Assembly: GCA_026710565.1 (NCBI GenBank) | Contig: JAPOQV010000210.1 | Span: 1 to 64,000, forward strand | Reading direction: 5' to 3' | DNA: 64,000 nt | From: Spirochaetaceae bacterium | GTDB lineage: Bacteria > Spirochaetota > Spirochaetia > SZUA-6 > Bin103 | In this document: positions 7,632 to 15,916 of the stretch, piece after piece | Position numbering within the stretch: the stretch's first letter is position 1 | How the letters are laid out: the number at the start of each line of letters is the position of its first letter | Notes under the pieces: model-generated | What the model saw: the letters and a program-made list of their open reading frames with translations, nothing else | Database searches by the model: none | What the model was told of the DNA's origin: nothing | Translations under genes and position numbers: made by a program

Positions 7632-9182
7632 TCACTGGATCATGCCCAGCGCCTTGAACTGGCGGGTCGCCTCGTCCAGGAGCTCCTGGCCGCCTGCCGC
7701 CAGCCACTCGTTCATGAAACCCTCGTAGTCGTCGGTCTCACCGATGATGTACTTGTACTCGAACTCGGCGACCAGGGTGTCCAGCTCGCCGGCGACCGAC
7801 TGATCCAGATGCAGGAAATAGGCATCGGGCGCGTAGGTCTCCTCGGCCAGCGCGCCGTTGTTCAGCTCGATCTCGCTGTAGACGGTCGCCGGCAGATCGT
7901 CGGCGCTGGTCGCGGCCGTGAAGATGGTGAAGTCGGCGCGGGTCGACATCCAGTTGCCCCAGTCGGCGGCGCCCAGGAAGTTCTCGACCGACCGGTAACG
8001 GTCCGTGCCCGGCCCGGCGATGATGGCGGTGTAGCCGCCGGGCAGCTCGTGCGGGACTCCCTTGTCTATGCCGACGCCCCAGCGGATCGCGTAATAGCCG
8101 GGATTCGGGTAGGCGACCCCGTCGATGAGCGCCAGGGTGCGTTCCAGCTTGACGGGATCCTCCTCAGCCTGCCGGGACAGGGTGAACATGCGGTCGAAGA
8201 ACCGCGGAGCTGCCAGCTTGCCTCCGTCGGGCCGTCCCGCCGGCATCGGCAGGTGCGTCCAGAGGTCCACCGACTCCTCGACGGTTCGGCCACCCTCGTT
8301 GACGAACTCGGTGACCAGCACGCCGGGATACCAGGCGGTGCCCAGCACGCCCTGGAAGAGCGGCGCCTTCCGCTCGTTCCACGCGATCGTGTACCAGTTC
8401 GGCTCGATGACGCCCTCCGCGACGGCGGCTCGCATGAAGTCCAGGAACCCCTTCTCGGTTCCGTCGACGACGTAGTGAGAGGCCTGCCCGCCGGCGATGT
8501 AGAAGTCGATCGGTCCCCACATCAGCTTCAGGTTCCTGATCTCGCCCACTCCCTGGCCGTTGCCGGCCGACGTCAGTCCCCACGTGTCGTCCTCGCCGTT
8601 GCCGTCCGGGTCGTCGTAGGTGAAGGCACGTGCCACGCTCATCAGCTCGTCGGCCGTCGTCGGTATCTCCAGGCCGAGATTGGCAAGCCAGTCCTTGCGG
8701 ATCTGGAAGCCCCAGATGTTCGGCGGCCCGGCGGTCGACAGAGCGGTCAGCTTCCCGTCCCTGGTGAGGTAGTCTTCCGCGTAGTCGTCCATGTATTCCA
8801 TCCAGGTCGGCAGGCTGGACGCGTATTCGTTCCAGTCCTCGAGCAGGAAGCCCTCGTCGTAGAGCTGGGTCAGGAATGCCTCGCCGATGGCGCCGGCGCT
8901 GAACTTGACGATGTCCGGCGGGTCGTTGGTGGCGAACCGCGTCAGGATCTCGTTGTTGAATTCCGCCGTGTTGTTCATGCGGATGTCCACGCCGAAGGTC
9001 TCGTTGAGATAGGCGCGGAACGGGTCGTTCTCGTCGGTCGGCTGGTTGACCCAGCCGCCGAACATCAACTCGATCTCCGGCACCTGGTCCGCGGCGCCCT
9101 CCTCCTCGCCGGAAGCCCAGGCGAGGTGGGAGAGCGCCAGGAAGGTCGCGACCCCGACGGCCACGAATTGAAGTCTCTTCAT
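7632..9182 (-). CDS. carbohydrate ABC transporter substrate-binding protein
   Basis: 516-residue extracellular solute-binding protein of the large (family 1, LplA-like) type that pairs with LplB/LplC-type permeases. Residues 1-24 form a signal peptide (charged start, hydrophobic core, WASG then acidic EEEGA); there is no lipobox Cys, so it appears to be periplasmic. ATG 9182 is preceded by AGGAG at seven bases. The size fits binders of oligosaccharides. Lies third from the end of the operon, directly after two permeases, with hairpins on both sides. The ligand is unknown; the neighbouring sulfatase and GH36 point to a sulfated or galactose-containing oligosaccharide. Confidence 0.92.
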   Translation of the reverse strand: MKRLQFVAVGVATFLALSHLAWASGEEEGAADQVPEIELMFGGWVNQPTDENDPFRAYLNETFGVDIRMNNTAEFNNEILTRFATNDPPDIVKFSAGAIGEAFLTQLYDEGFLLEDWNEYASSLPTWMEYMDDYAEDYLTRDGKLTALSTAGPPNIWGFQIRKDWLANLGLEIPTTADELMSVARAFTYDDPDGNGEDDTWGLTSAGNGQGVGEIRNLKLMWGPIDFYIAGGQASHYVVDGTEKGFLDFMRAAVAEGVIEPNWYTIAWNERKAPLFQGVLGTAWYPGVLVTEFVNEGGRTVEESVDLWTHLPMPAGRPDGGKLAAPRFFDRMFTLSRQAEEDPVKLERTLALIDGVAYPNPGYYAIRWGVGIDKGVPHELPGGYTAIIAGPGTDRYRSVENFLGAADWGNWMSTRADFTIFTAATSADDLPATVYSEIELNNGALAEETYAPDAYFLHLDQSVAGELDTLVAEFEYKYIIGETDDYEGFMNEWLAAGGQELLDEATRQFKALGMIQ

Positions 9183-9230
9183 CACGATGCTCCTGTTCTT
9201 GATCGTTTGCGATGAGGCGCAGGGCCTCTC

Positions 9231-9274
9231 CATGTCGATGCGGCCATGTCGATGCGGCCGGCCGAACGCCGGCC
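9231..9274. repeat. 14-bp tandem duplication and hairpin between permease and binding-protein genes
   Basis: CATGTCGATGCGGC occurs twice in direct tandem (9231-9244 and 9245-9258). It runs into a stem with seven-base arms GGCCGGC (9256-9262) and GCCGGCC (9268-9274) and a five-base loop. On the minus strand the stem comes directly after the permease stop at 9275. The hairpin may protect the upstream mRNA or cause partial termination; the duplication looks like replication slippage. Confidence 0.55.
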
Positions 9275-10153
9275 CTATTCCTTGACTGATCCCGTATACA
9301 CCCCCTTGATGAAGTATCTTTGCAGAAACGGATACACGCACATGATCGGCACGATGCCGACGACCGTCACGGCCATCTTCACGCTGACCGGCGTCGAGCG
9401 GATCGCGGGATCGAGCAGGAGCTGTCCGCCCGCGAACGGGTTGCTGGCGATGTTGAAGATGCTGCGCAGGTACAGCATGAACGGCCGCAGCTCCTGGTCC
9501 TTGGTGAACACGAGGGCCGTGAACCATTCGTTCCACAGGTCGACGGCGGTGAACAGGGAGAGAGCGGCGATCACGGGCTTGCTCATCGGCGCGTAGATCC
9601 TGAAGGCGATGGTGAGCTGGCTGGCGCCGTCGATGTCGGCCGATTCCTCGATCTCCCCCGGGACGTTCTGGAAGAACTGCTTGAATACCAGCACGTTCCA
9701 CGCGCCGATCATGCCCGGCACGATCAGGGCCAGAAACGTGTTGTAGATACGCGTGTGAAACACGGCCAGGTAGGTGGGTATGAGCCCGCCGCTGAAGAGA
9801 AAGGTGACCAGCACGAGCGTGATCAGGACGTTTCTGCCGATCATGTCCCGCCGCGACGCGGCGAAACCGGTGACCATCGCCCAGAACACGCCGAGCGCCG
9901 TTCCGGACAGGGCGCGGACCACGCTGACGAAGAAGCTGTGAAACAGGATCGGGTTCTTCAGCACCGTCTGGTAGCCGTTGAGGATGGGGCGGTCGACCCA
10001 GAGGAGGATGCCTCCCTTTCTGACCCACTCGGCCTCGCTGACGAAGGAGAGGACGACCACGTAGAACAGCGGAAAGAACGAGGTGATCGATACCAGCGCC
10101 ACGACCGAGATGACCCCGATCTGATAGCTCAGCTCGGTGCCCTGCAGCTTCAC
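9275..10153 (-). CDS. carbohydrate ABC transporter permease, LplC/YcjP type
   Basis: 292 residues, about six membrane helices, BPD_transp_1 family. The EAA loop is ADIDGASQLTIAFRIYAP, near residue 190. The chosen start is GTG 10153 (VKLQGTELSY), 37 bases after the upstream permease stop and preceded by a G-rich Shine-Dalgarno-like stretch; the longer frame back to 10231 would overlap that gene and gives an unlikely Ser/Gly-rich N-terminus. Partner of the LplB-type permease just upstream and of the binding protein downstream. The second half of the import channel. Confidence 0.9.
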   Translation of the reverse strand: MKLQGTELSYQIGVISVVALVSITSFFPLFYVVVLSFVSEAEWVRKGGILLWVDRPILNGYQTVLKNPILFHSFFVSVVRALSGTALGVFWAMVTGFAASRRDMIGRNVLITLVLVTFLFSGGLIPTYLAVFHTRIYNTFLALIVPGMIGAWNVLVFKQFFQNVPGEIEESADIDGASQLTIAFRIYAPMSKPVIAALSLFTAVDLWNEWFTALVFTKDQELRPFMLYLRSIFNIASNPFAGGQLLLDPAIRSTPVSVKMAVTVVGIVPIMCVYPFLQRYFIKGVYTGSVKE

Positions 10154-10190
10154 CGGTCCGCCCCCCTGCCGCCGGCTATCTTGTCGCTGG

Positions 10191-11156
10191 TCACCAGATG
10201 CCGACCTTGAGCCGCCTCCTGGCGAACTCATTGACGCCCAGGATGAGCACCAGACCGAAGATCGACTCGATGAATGCCAGCGCGGTGCCCAGGCTGTACT
10301 GCAGCTTGGTGAGTCCCTGGCGGTACACCCAGGTGCCGATCACGTCACCCACCTCCAGGGTCGCCGGCGAGTAGAACAGCAGGATCTGCTCCACGCCCGT
10401 GGACTGGAAGAGGCGGCCGATGGACAGGGTGAGCAGGAACACGACGACCGGCCTGATGCCGGGCAGGGTGATGTAGCGGATTCGCTGCAGCGGGCCGGTG
10501 CCGTCGATCTTGGCCGCGTCGAACAGGCCCGGGTCGAGATTCGACAGGGCGGCAAGGTAGATGATGGTGCCCCAGCCGACCTCCCTCCAGACGCCGGAGC
10601 CGATCAGCAGCGGCCGGAACGCCGTCGTGCTCACCAGGAAGTCCTTCGGCTCCCCTCCCACGGCGGCGATGACGCTGTTGACGATGCCGGTCTTCGTGAA
10701 CAGCGCGAAGGCGATGGCGTAGATGATCACCCAGGAGAAGAAGTGGGGAATGTAGAGGATGGTCTGGCTGATACGCCGCAGCGTGCCGGAGTGCAGGTCG
10801 TAGAGGAAGATCGACAGGACGATCGGCGGAAAGAAGCCCGCGACCAGGCGCAGCACGCTGATGTAGACCGTGTTCACGAAGACGCGCTCGATGTCGCGTA
10901 TGTCGAACAGTTCCCGAAAGTTCCCCAAGCCTATCCAGTCGCTGCCGAACACACCCTTGGAGAGTTTGTAGTCCTTGAACGCGATCACCGCCTGCAGCAG
11001 GATCGGGTAATAGCGATAGACCAGCAGATAGGCGATCGGGATGAGCAGCAGGATGTAGACGCCGGCGTACTTGCGCAGCTTGGCCGCGGTGCGTGCGCGG
11101 GAACTGCGGCGGAGGGAGGTCGCAGGGGAGACGAGAACAGTGGCTGCGTTGCGCAT
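10191..11156 (-). CDS. carbohydrate ABC transporter permease, LplB type
   Basis: 321 residues with an N-terminal basic stretch, then six predicted membrane helices beginning at YAGVYILLLIPIAYLLV. The EAA loop is visible as AAKIDGTGPLQRIRYITLP. This is the first permease of a heteromeric LplB/LplC channel. ATG 11156 (MRNAATVL) was chosen because the longer frame to 11264 overlaps the sulfatase gene. No ABC ATPase is encoded in this operon, as is common for sugar importers that share a multi-task MsiK/UgpC-type ATPase. Confidence 0.9.
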   Translation of the reverse strand: MRNAATVLVSPATSLRRSSRARTAAKLRKYAGVYILLLIPIAYLLVYRYYPILLQAVIAFKDYKLSKGVFGSDWIGLGNFRELFDIRDIERVFVNTVYISVLRLVAGFFPPIVLSIFLYDLHSGTLRRISQTILYIPHFFSWVIIYAIAFALFTKTGIVNSVIAAVGGEPKDFLVSTTAFRPLLIGSGVWREVGWGTIIYLAALSNLDPGLFDAAKIDGTGPLQRIRYITLPGIRPVVVFLLTLSIGRLFQSTGVEQILLFYSPATLEVGDVIGTWVYRQGLTKLQYSLGTALAFIESIFGLVLILGVNEFARRRLKVGIW

Positions 11157-11223
11157 GCCGGTACCCGTGCGCCCGGAGATCACGGCTGTGCGGCTTCCGG
11201 TAGGAGCTTCACCATCCTGACGG

Positions 11224-12771
11224 TCAGAGTTGCCGATGGTCTCCCGGGCCGCCTGGGCTGTCAAGGAGGAGACCCGTGACGTCGGTGTCGACCCGGTTCT
11301 CGAGCGTTCCCGAGAACCACGGCGGATCGGGCTCAGGCGGCCGCGCCGTTCGCTCCCAGGTGCCGATGAGGGACAATTCCTCGGAGCGCCGCTGCATGCG
11401 GGCCGCGATATCGTCGGGGTTCCAATCGAGCAGTGCCAGATCCGTCAGCCGTCGCTCGACGTCCCGGTGCCGTGTGCTTCCTGCCAGATCGGTAGTCTCG
11501 CCGGGGTCTTCCTGCATCTGGAACAGCTCCGGCGCCAGGCCGTGGTAATAGTTCAGCTTCCAGCCGCCGGAGCGGACCATGCGACACGCGACAGGGGATC
11601 CTCGTTCGGTATGCTCGGCGATCGCGGTGTCCTTCCATGCGGTGTTCTTCCATGAGGTGTCGTCTCCCGTGAGCAGCCCGCGGAAACTGGTTCCCGAAGC
11701 CCCCGGAAGGGCATCGACGCCGCAGAGATCGAGCAGCGTCGGTCCGAGGTCCAGCAAGCTCACGTTCTCCGCCCGCACCTGCCCGGCCGGGACGTGGCCG
11801 GGCCACGACATGATGAGCGGCACGCGGCTGGCGCCGTCGTAGAACGTGCTCTTCCACCACATCCCGTGCTCTCCGAGCATCTCCCCGTGGTCGGAGCAAT
11901 AGACGATGATGGTGTGCTCGCGCAGCCCGCTCTCCGCGAGTGCGGTGAGGATCGTGCCGACCTGCCGGTCCAGAAAGGTGCAGAGACCGTAGTAGGCAAC
12001 GCGTGATCTCCACTGCGCATCGCGGGGTGGAGGAGGGTCGATACTCCAGCGACCGCGCTTGGCGGCGTTGACCGGATGCAGGTGGTCGTCCGGCGGCGGA
12101 AGGTCCGCGTAGCCGATGCTGTCGCGATGGGCTCGGAAGTCGTCCGGGGGCGAGACGAACGGGCAATGCGGGGCGACATAGCCGACGGTGAGCAGAAACG
12201 GCCTGTCGTGATCGCCGCGACCGCGCTCGCCGAGCCAGCGGACTGTCGCCCGGGTGACCGCCTCATCGTAGGCGTGATATCCCGTGCGTCCCGGCCCGCT
12301 CTTGATCACTCCTGCCAGGCCCATGCCGGGGGTGTCGGCGAGGTCGCCGAGGATCCTCTCCAGTCTCAAGCCGGCACCCGAGTACGCCGACTCGGCAACA
12401 TCACCCACGATCCGGTCGCGATAGCCGTGCCGCTGGTCCGGTCCCACGAAGTGCATGCGTCCCGACAGGACGGCGTCGTATCCGGCGGAGAGGAACGCGT
12501 GCGCAAGCGTCGGGATGTCGCTGCCGAGGTGGCCTTCGTTGTCGAAGAGGCCCAGCTCATGGGGATGGCGCCCGGTCAGGAACGACATGCGGCTCGGGGC
12601 GCACAGCGGATAGGTGCAGTACGCGTTGGGGAAGCGCGTGCCTCCCTCGGCGAGGCGGTCCAGATTCGGGGTGATGGCAACCCGGTCTCCGGCGCACCCC
12701 ATGATCCCCGCGTGGTGCTGGTCGCTCATGACCAGCAGCACGTTGGGAGGCCTGCGCGGCGAACCTGCCAT
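11224..12771 (-). CDS. sulfatase (formylglycine-dependent, type I)
   Basis: 515-residue arylsulfatase/alkaline phosphatase-superfamily hydrolase. Cys57 in the CAPSR motif (YPLCAPSRMSFLTGR) should be converted to formylglycine; metal-site residues lie in NVLLVMSDQ (Asp17), and CSDHGEMLGEHG supplies the second Asp-His pair. No signal peptide is visible, so a cytoplasmic location is likely, and desulfation would follow import. Start set at ATG 12771; an ATG at 12786 would add five residues (MLACA), and neither has a clear Shine-Dalgarno. First gene of the minus-strand glycan operon, divergent from the M81 gene by under 50 bases. The formylglycine-generating enzyme is not in the window. Confidence 0.92.
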   Translation of the reverse strand: MAGSPRRPPNVLLVMSDQHHAGIMGCAGDRVAITPNLDRLAEGGTRFPNAYCTYPLCAPSRMSFLTGRHPHELGLFDNEGHLGSDIPTLAHAFLSAGYDAVLSGRMHFVGPDQRHGYRDRIVGDVAESAYSGAGLRLERILGDLADTPGMGLAGVIKSGPGRTGYHAYDEAVTRATVRWLGERGRGDHDRPFLLTVGYVAPHCPFVSPPDDFRAHRDSIGYADLPPPDDHLHPVNAAKRGRWSIDPPPPRDAQWRSRVAYYGLCTFLDRQVGTILTALAESGLREHTIIVYCSDHGEMLGEHGMWWKSTFYDGASRVPLIMSWPGHVPAGQVRAENVSLLDLGPTLLDLCGVDALPGASGTSFRGLLTGDDTSWKNTAWKDTAIAEHTERGSPVACRMVRSGGWKLNYYHGLAPELFQMQEDPGETTDLAGSTRHRDVERRLTDLALLDWNPDDIAARMQRRSEELSLIGTWERTARPPEPDPPWFSGTLENRVDTDVTGLLLDSPGGPGDHRQL

Positions 12772-12819
12772 GGCGCACGCTAACATGGCCCGAACACGGG
12801 AGCAGGAAGAGACAGGCAC

Positions 12820-14301
12820 ATGAGAGTCGGGATCGTCGCCTTGCAGCACGAAACCAACACCTTCATCCAGGCTCCGACCGGCATCGACGCGTTTCGCGGC
12901 AACCTGCTGGCGGCGGGTGAGCCGTTGCGGGACGCGGTCGCCGGGTCTCAGCACGAGCTCGGCGGATTTCTCGTCGGGTTGGAGGAGGCGCGCGTGGAGG
13001 CGGTTCCGCTGTTCGGCGCGCGGGCACTGCCGTACGGGCTGGTTGCCGCCGAAGCCTATGGGGAGCTGAAGCACCGCATGCTCACGGAGATCCGCTCTCA
13101 TCTGCCGCTCGACGGGCTCCTGGTCGCGCCGCACGGAGCCGCGGTCAGCCAGAACGTGCGCGACGTGGACGGCGACTGGCTGCAGGCGGTCCGCGCGCTC
13201 GTGGGCACCGAGGTTCCGATCGTCGCGACCGGGGATCCCCATGCGAACCTTTCGCAACGGATGGCCAAAGAGGTCGACGCGATCGTCGCATACCGGACCA
13301 ACCCGCATGTCGATCAGTGGGACCGTGGCCTTGAGGCGGCGCGGCTGCTGGTCGGTCGACTGAATGGGACGGTCACGCCCCGCATGGCCGCCATGTTTCC
13401 GCCGGTGGCGATCAGCATCGACAAGCAGTGCACGGACGAACAGCCGCTCAGCGTCCTCGTCGAGAGGATCGAGGTCGTCCGCGAGCGGCCGGAGATACTC
13501 ACCGCCAGCCTCTGGCTGGGATTCCCCTATGCCGACGTGGCCGAGATGGGCTCCGCGGTGACCGTGGTCGCGGACGGGGATCCGCAGGCCGCCGAGCAGG
13601 CGGCCGGGGAGATCGCGCAGGCGCTGTGGGACATGCGCGCAGCGTTGCAGGTCGACCTGCCCGGCGTCGCGGCCGCGGCCGATCGCGCGGAACGGCTGGA
13701 GCCGCCGGTCTGTCTGCTCGATGTCGGCGACAACGTCGGCGGCGGGTCAGCCGCCGACGGCACCGCCCTGGCTGCCGAGCTCGCCCGGCGCGGTTCCGGC
13801 CAGGCGTTCGTGTGCATCTACGACCCCGAGTCGGTCGCCGCGGCCGAGGCCGCGGGACGCGGCGCGGTCCGGACGTTCCGGGTCGGCGGCAAGACCGACC
13901 GCCTGCACGGCGAGACCCTGGTGATCGAGGGCCGGGTGCTGGACCTGTGCGACGGCCGCTTCCACGAGCCGGAGGTCCGGCACGGCGGCGTCCACCACTA
14001 CGACCAGGGGCGCACGGCGGTCGTCGAGAGCACGGCCGGGCTCGTCATCATGCTGACCTCGAAGCGCATGGTGCCGTTCAGCCTGCGCCAGCTCACCGAC
14101 TTCGGGATCGACCCGAGGACCTTCCGTTTCATCGTCGCCAAGGGGGTCAACGCGCCGCTGGCCGCCTACCGTGAGGTCTGCCCGTCCTTCGTTCGCGTCG
14201 ATACGCCCGGCAGCACCGCCGCGAACATGACCGCGTTCGAATACCGGCATCGCCGCCGGCCGATGTACCCTTTCGAGCCGGATCTACGCTGGGCTACGTA
14301 G
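12820..14301 (+). CDS. M81 family (MlrC-like) metallopeptidase/amidohydrolase
   Basis: 493 residues matching the MlrC group: N-terminal MRVGIVALQHETNTF, then DGLLVAPHGAAVSQNVRDVDG and GDPHANLS, which hold the likely zinc-binding Asp/His residues, and the MlrC C-terminal domain (DVGDNVGGGSAADGT). MlrC was named from microcystin breakdown, but most relatives are in catabolic clusters with unknown substrates, so peptidase activity should not be assumed. The ATG at 12820 is preceded by weak AGGAAGAGACAGGC. Divergent from the sulfatase gene, so the two starts may share a control region. Confidence 0.85.
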   Translation: MRVGIVALQHETNTFIQAPTGIDAFRGNLLAAGEPLRDAVAGSQHELGGFLVGLEEARVEAVPLFGARALPYGLVAAEAYGELKHRMLTEIRSHLPLDGLLVAPHGAAVSQNVRDVDGDWLQAVRALVGTEVPIVATGDPHANLSQRMAKEVDAIVAYRTNPHVDQWDRGLEAARLLVGRLNGTVTPRMAAMFPPVAISIDKQCTDEQPLSVLVERIEVVRERPEILTASLWLGFPYADVAEMGSAVTVVADGDPQAAEQAAGEIAQALWDMRAALQVDLPGVAAAADRAERLEPPVCLLDVGDNVGGGSAADGTALAAELARRGSGQAFVCIYDPESVAAAEAAGRGAVRTFRVGGKTDRLHGETLVIEGRVLDLCDGRFHEPEVRHGGVHHYDQGRTAVVESTAGLVIMLTSKRMVPFSLRQLTDFGIDPRTFRFIVAKGVNAPLAAYREVCPSFVRVDTPGSTAANMTAFEYRHRRRPMYPFEPDLRWAT

Positions 14302-14353
14302 CGTGCCGCCGCAAGGTCAAGCGAAGCGTCGATCAGCCGAGGCGATCTCGCAA

Positions 14354-14367
14354 AACAACGCGTTGTT
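14354..14367. repeat. 14-bp perfect palindrome in a convergent gap
   Basis: AACAACGCGTTGTT is self-complementary and lies between the converging M81 and FGGY kinase genes. LacI-type regulators bind palindromes of this size with a central CpG, but a site between two 3' ends makes an operator unlikely. The rest of the 148-base gap shows nothing clear. Confidence 0.3.
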
Positions 14368-14449
14368 CTCGTATCCTGGATGTGATTCGGGCGGGTTGCT
14401 GCAGATGGCGTAGGGCATGGCCTTCCCCTATCTGCTCGACGTTGGATGC

Positions 14450-15916
14450 TCAAGGCTGGCCGACGCTGCCGGAACCTCCGCCGAGGTGCGGGTAAAGGGG
14501 CTGCAGCGCACCGGCGGCTCGCTGGTAGGCGTCGAACAGCTCGGCGTACAGGCCGGCCAGCGAGCGGTCCGGCTCGAACTCCCGGCCGGGGCGCACCAGG
14601 GCCGCCGCCGCTGACGCCAGGTCGTCGCAATGGCCTTCGGCCGTCAGCGCCACGCATGCGCAGCCGACCAGGTCGGCTTCCGGGTTGGCCAGCGTCCGCA
14701 CCGGCACGCCGGTGACGTCGGCCTTGATCCGGTTCCACGCGTCGTGGCGCGCCGGGCCGCCGCAGGCGGTCAGCTCCTCCACCCGGCACCCGTGCTCGGC
14801 CAGGATGGCGATGATCTGGCGGATCGCGAACCCGACCGACTCCAGCACCGCGCGCGCCATCTCGTCCCAGCCGTGCCGGAGGGTCAGCCCCAGGAAGGCG
14901 GCGGAAGCCTCCGCGTTCCAGTGCGGGGTTCGTTCGCCCGACAGGTAGGGCAGGAACAGCGCGCGGCGCGCTCCGGCCGGTGCGGCGGCGCCGCGCTCCA
15001 CCGCGACGCTCACTTCGACGGGACTGGGAGACGCCGAGTGCGCCAACCATGACAGCGCCCGCCCACTGGCCGACGTCACGCCCCCCAGGTTGTGCAGCCC
15101 GTCGACCAGGTGCGGCAGGACGATCAGGCGCGGATCGGCGACCGGCGCAGGGCTGGCGTGGTTGATGCCCTCCGAGCTGCCGCTGCGGTCGAGCGTGCGG
15201 CCGGCGGTGACCGTGGCCGACCCGATCAGCGCCATCTGGAAGTCGGCGGCGCCGGCATACACGCGGGCGCCGGCGGCGATCCCGAACCGCTCTGCCGCCC
15301 GCCGGGTGACCCGCCCGATCGCCGCGCCGGCGACGGCGAACGGCGGAAAGCGCGCGGCGTCCAGGCCGAGCGCAGCCAGCGCCTCGTCCGACCAGTAGAA
15401 CCGGTCGACGCCATGGGCGCCGATCGCGGTGTGCGCGCATCCGGTGAGCAGGAACACCACCCACTCCGCGCACGACAGGAGCCAGGCAGAGCGCTCGAAC
15501 GTGGCAGGCCGCCGCCGGGCCAGCCACAGCGCCTTGGGCAGGGAAAAGGAGGCGTCGACGGCGATTCCGGTCCGTTCAGCCACCTCGCGCGCTTCCAGCC
15601 GGGCGCGGGCGTGCAGCCAGGTGAGCGCGCGACCGACCGGCTCGCCGGCGGCGTCGCAGGGGATCAGCGTCGGCCCGTTGCCGGTGACCACGCAGGCGGT
15701 TACCGCTCCGCCCCCATGCGCCAGACGCGCGATCGCCGCCTGCACGGCGCTCGACCAGACGTGCGCGTTGGTCTCCTCCCGCACCCCTTCGGCCGACACC
15801 GGCGCACGCCCGACGGCGATGCATGCGCCGGGCTCGGTCGTGCCGCCTGCGTCTCCGTCGCGCGCGAACAGGGCGCACTTGACCGCCGTGGTGCCGATGT
15901 CGATCGCCAGGATCAT
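14450..15916 (-). CDS. FGGY-family carbohydrate kinase
   Basis: 488-residue sugar kinase of the actin-like ATPase fold. N-terminal phosphate-binding motif ILAIDIGTTAVKC and the C-terminal FGGY-type signature TACGGPARHDAWNRIKADV are clear; DRSGSSEGIN and YLSGERTPHWN match the xylulokinase/gluconokinase branch. It would phosphorylate an imported sugar or sugar acid for entry to central metabolism; substrate not defined by the sequence. Its ATG overlaps the ligA stop by four bases (ATGA), so it is probably co-transcribed with ligA, an odd pairing. It converges on the M81 gene. Confidence 0.9.
   Translation of the reverse strand: MILAIDIGTTAVKCALFARDGDAGGTTEPGACIAVGRAPVSAEGVREETNAHVWSSAVQAAIARLAHGGGAVTACVVTGNGPTLIPCDAAGEPVGRALTWLHARARLEAREVAERTGIAVDASFSLPKALWLARRRPATFERSAWLLSCAEWVVFLLTGCAHTAIGAHGVDRFYWSDEALAALGLDAARFPPFAVAGAAIGRVTRRAAERFGIAAGARVYAGAADFQMALIGSATVTAGRTLDRSGSSEGINHASPAPVADPRLIVLPHLVDGLHNLGGVTSASGRALSWLAHSASPSPVEVSVAVERGAAAPAGARRALFLPYLSGERTPHWNAEASAAFLGLTLRHGWDEMARAVLESVGFAIRQIIAILAEHGCRVEELTACGGPARHDAWNRIKADVTGVPVRTLANPEADLVGCACVALTAEGHCDDLASAAAALVRPGREFEPDRSLAGLYAELFDAYQRAAGALQPLYPHLGGGSGSVGQP

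Noticed and set aside
14354..14367. Palindrome AACAACGCGTTGTT as a LacI-family operator
   Set aside because: It lies between two gene 3' ends with no promoter nearby and no LacI regulator is encoded in the window; kept only as a low-confidence repeat.
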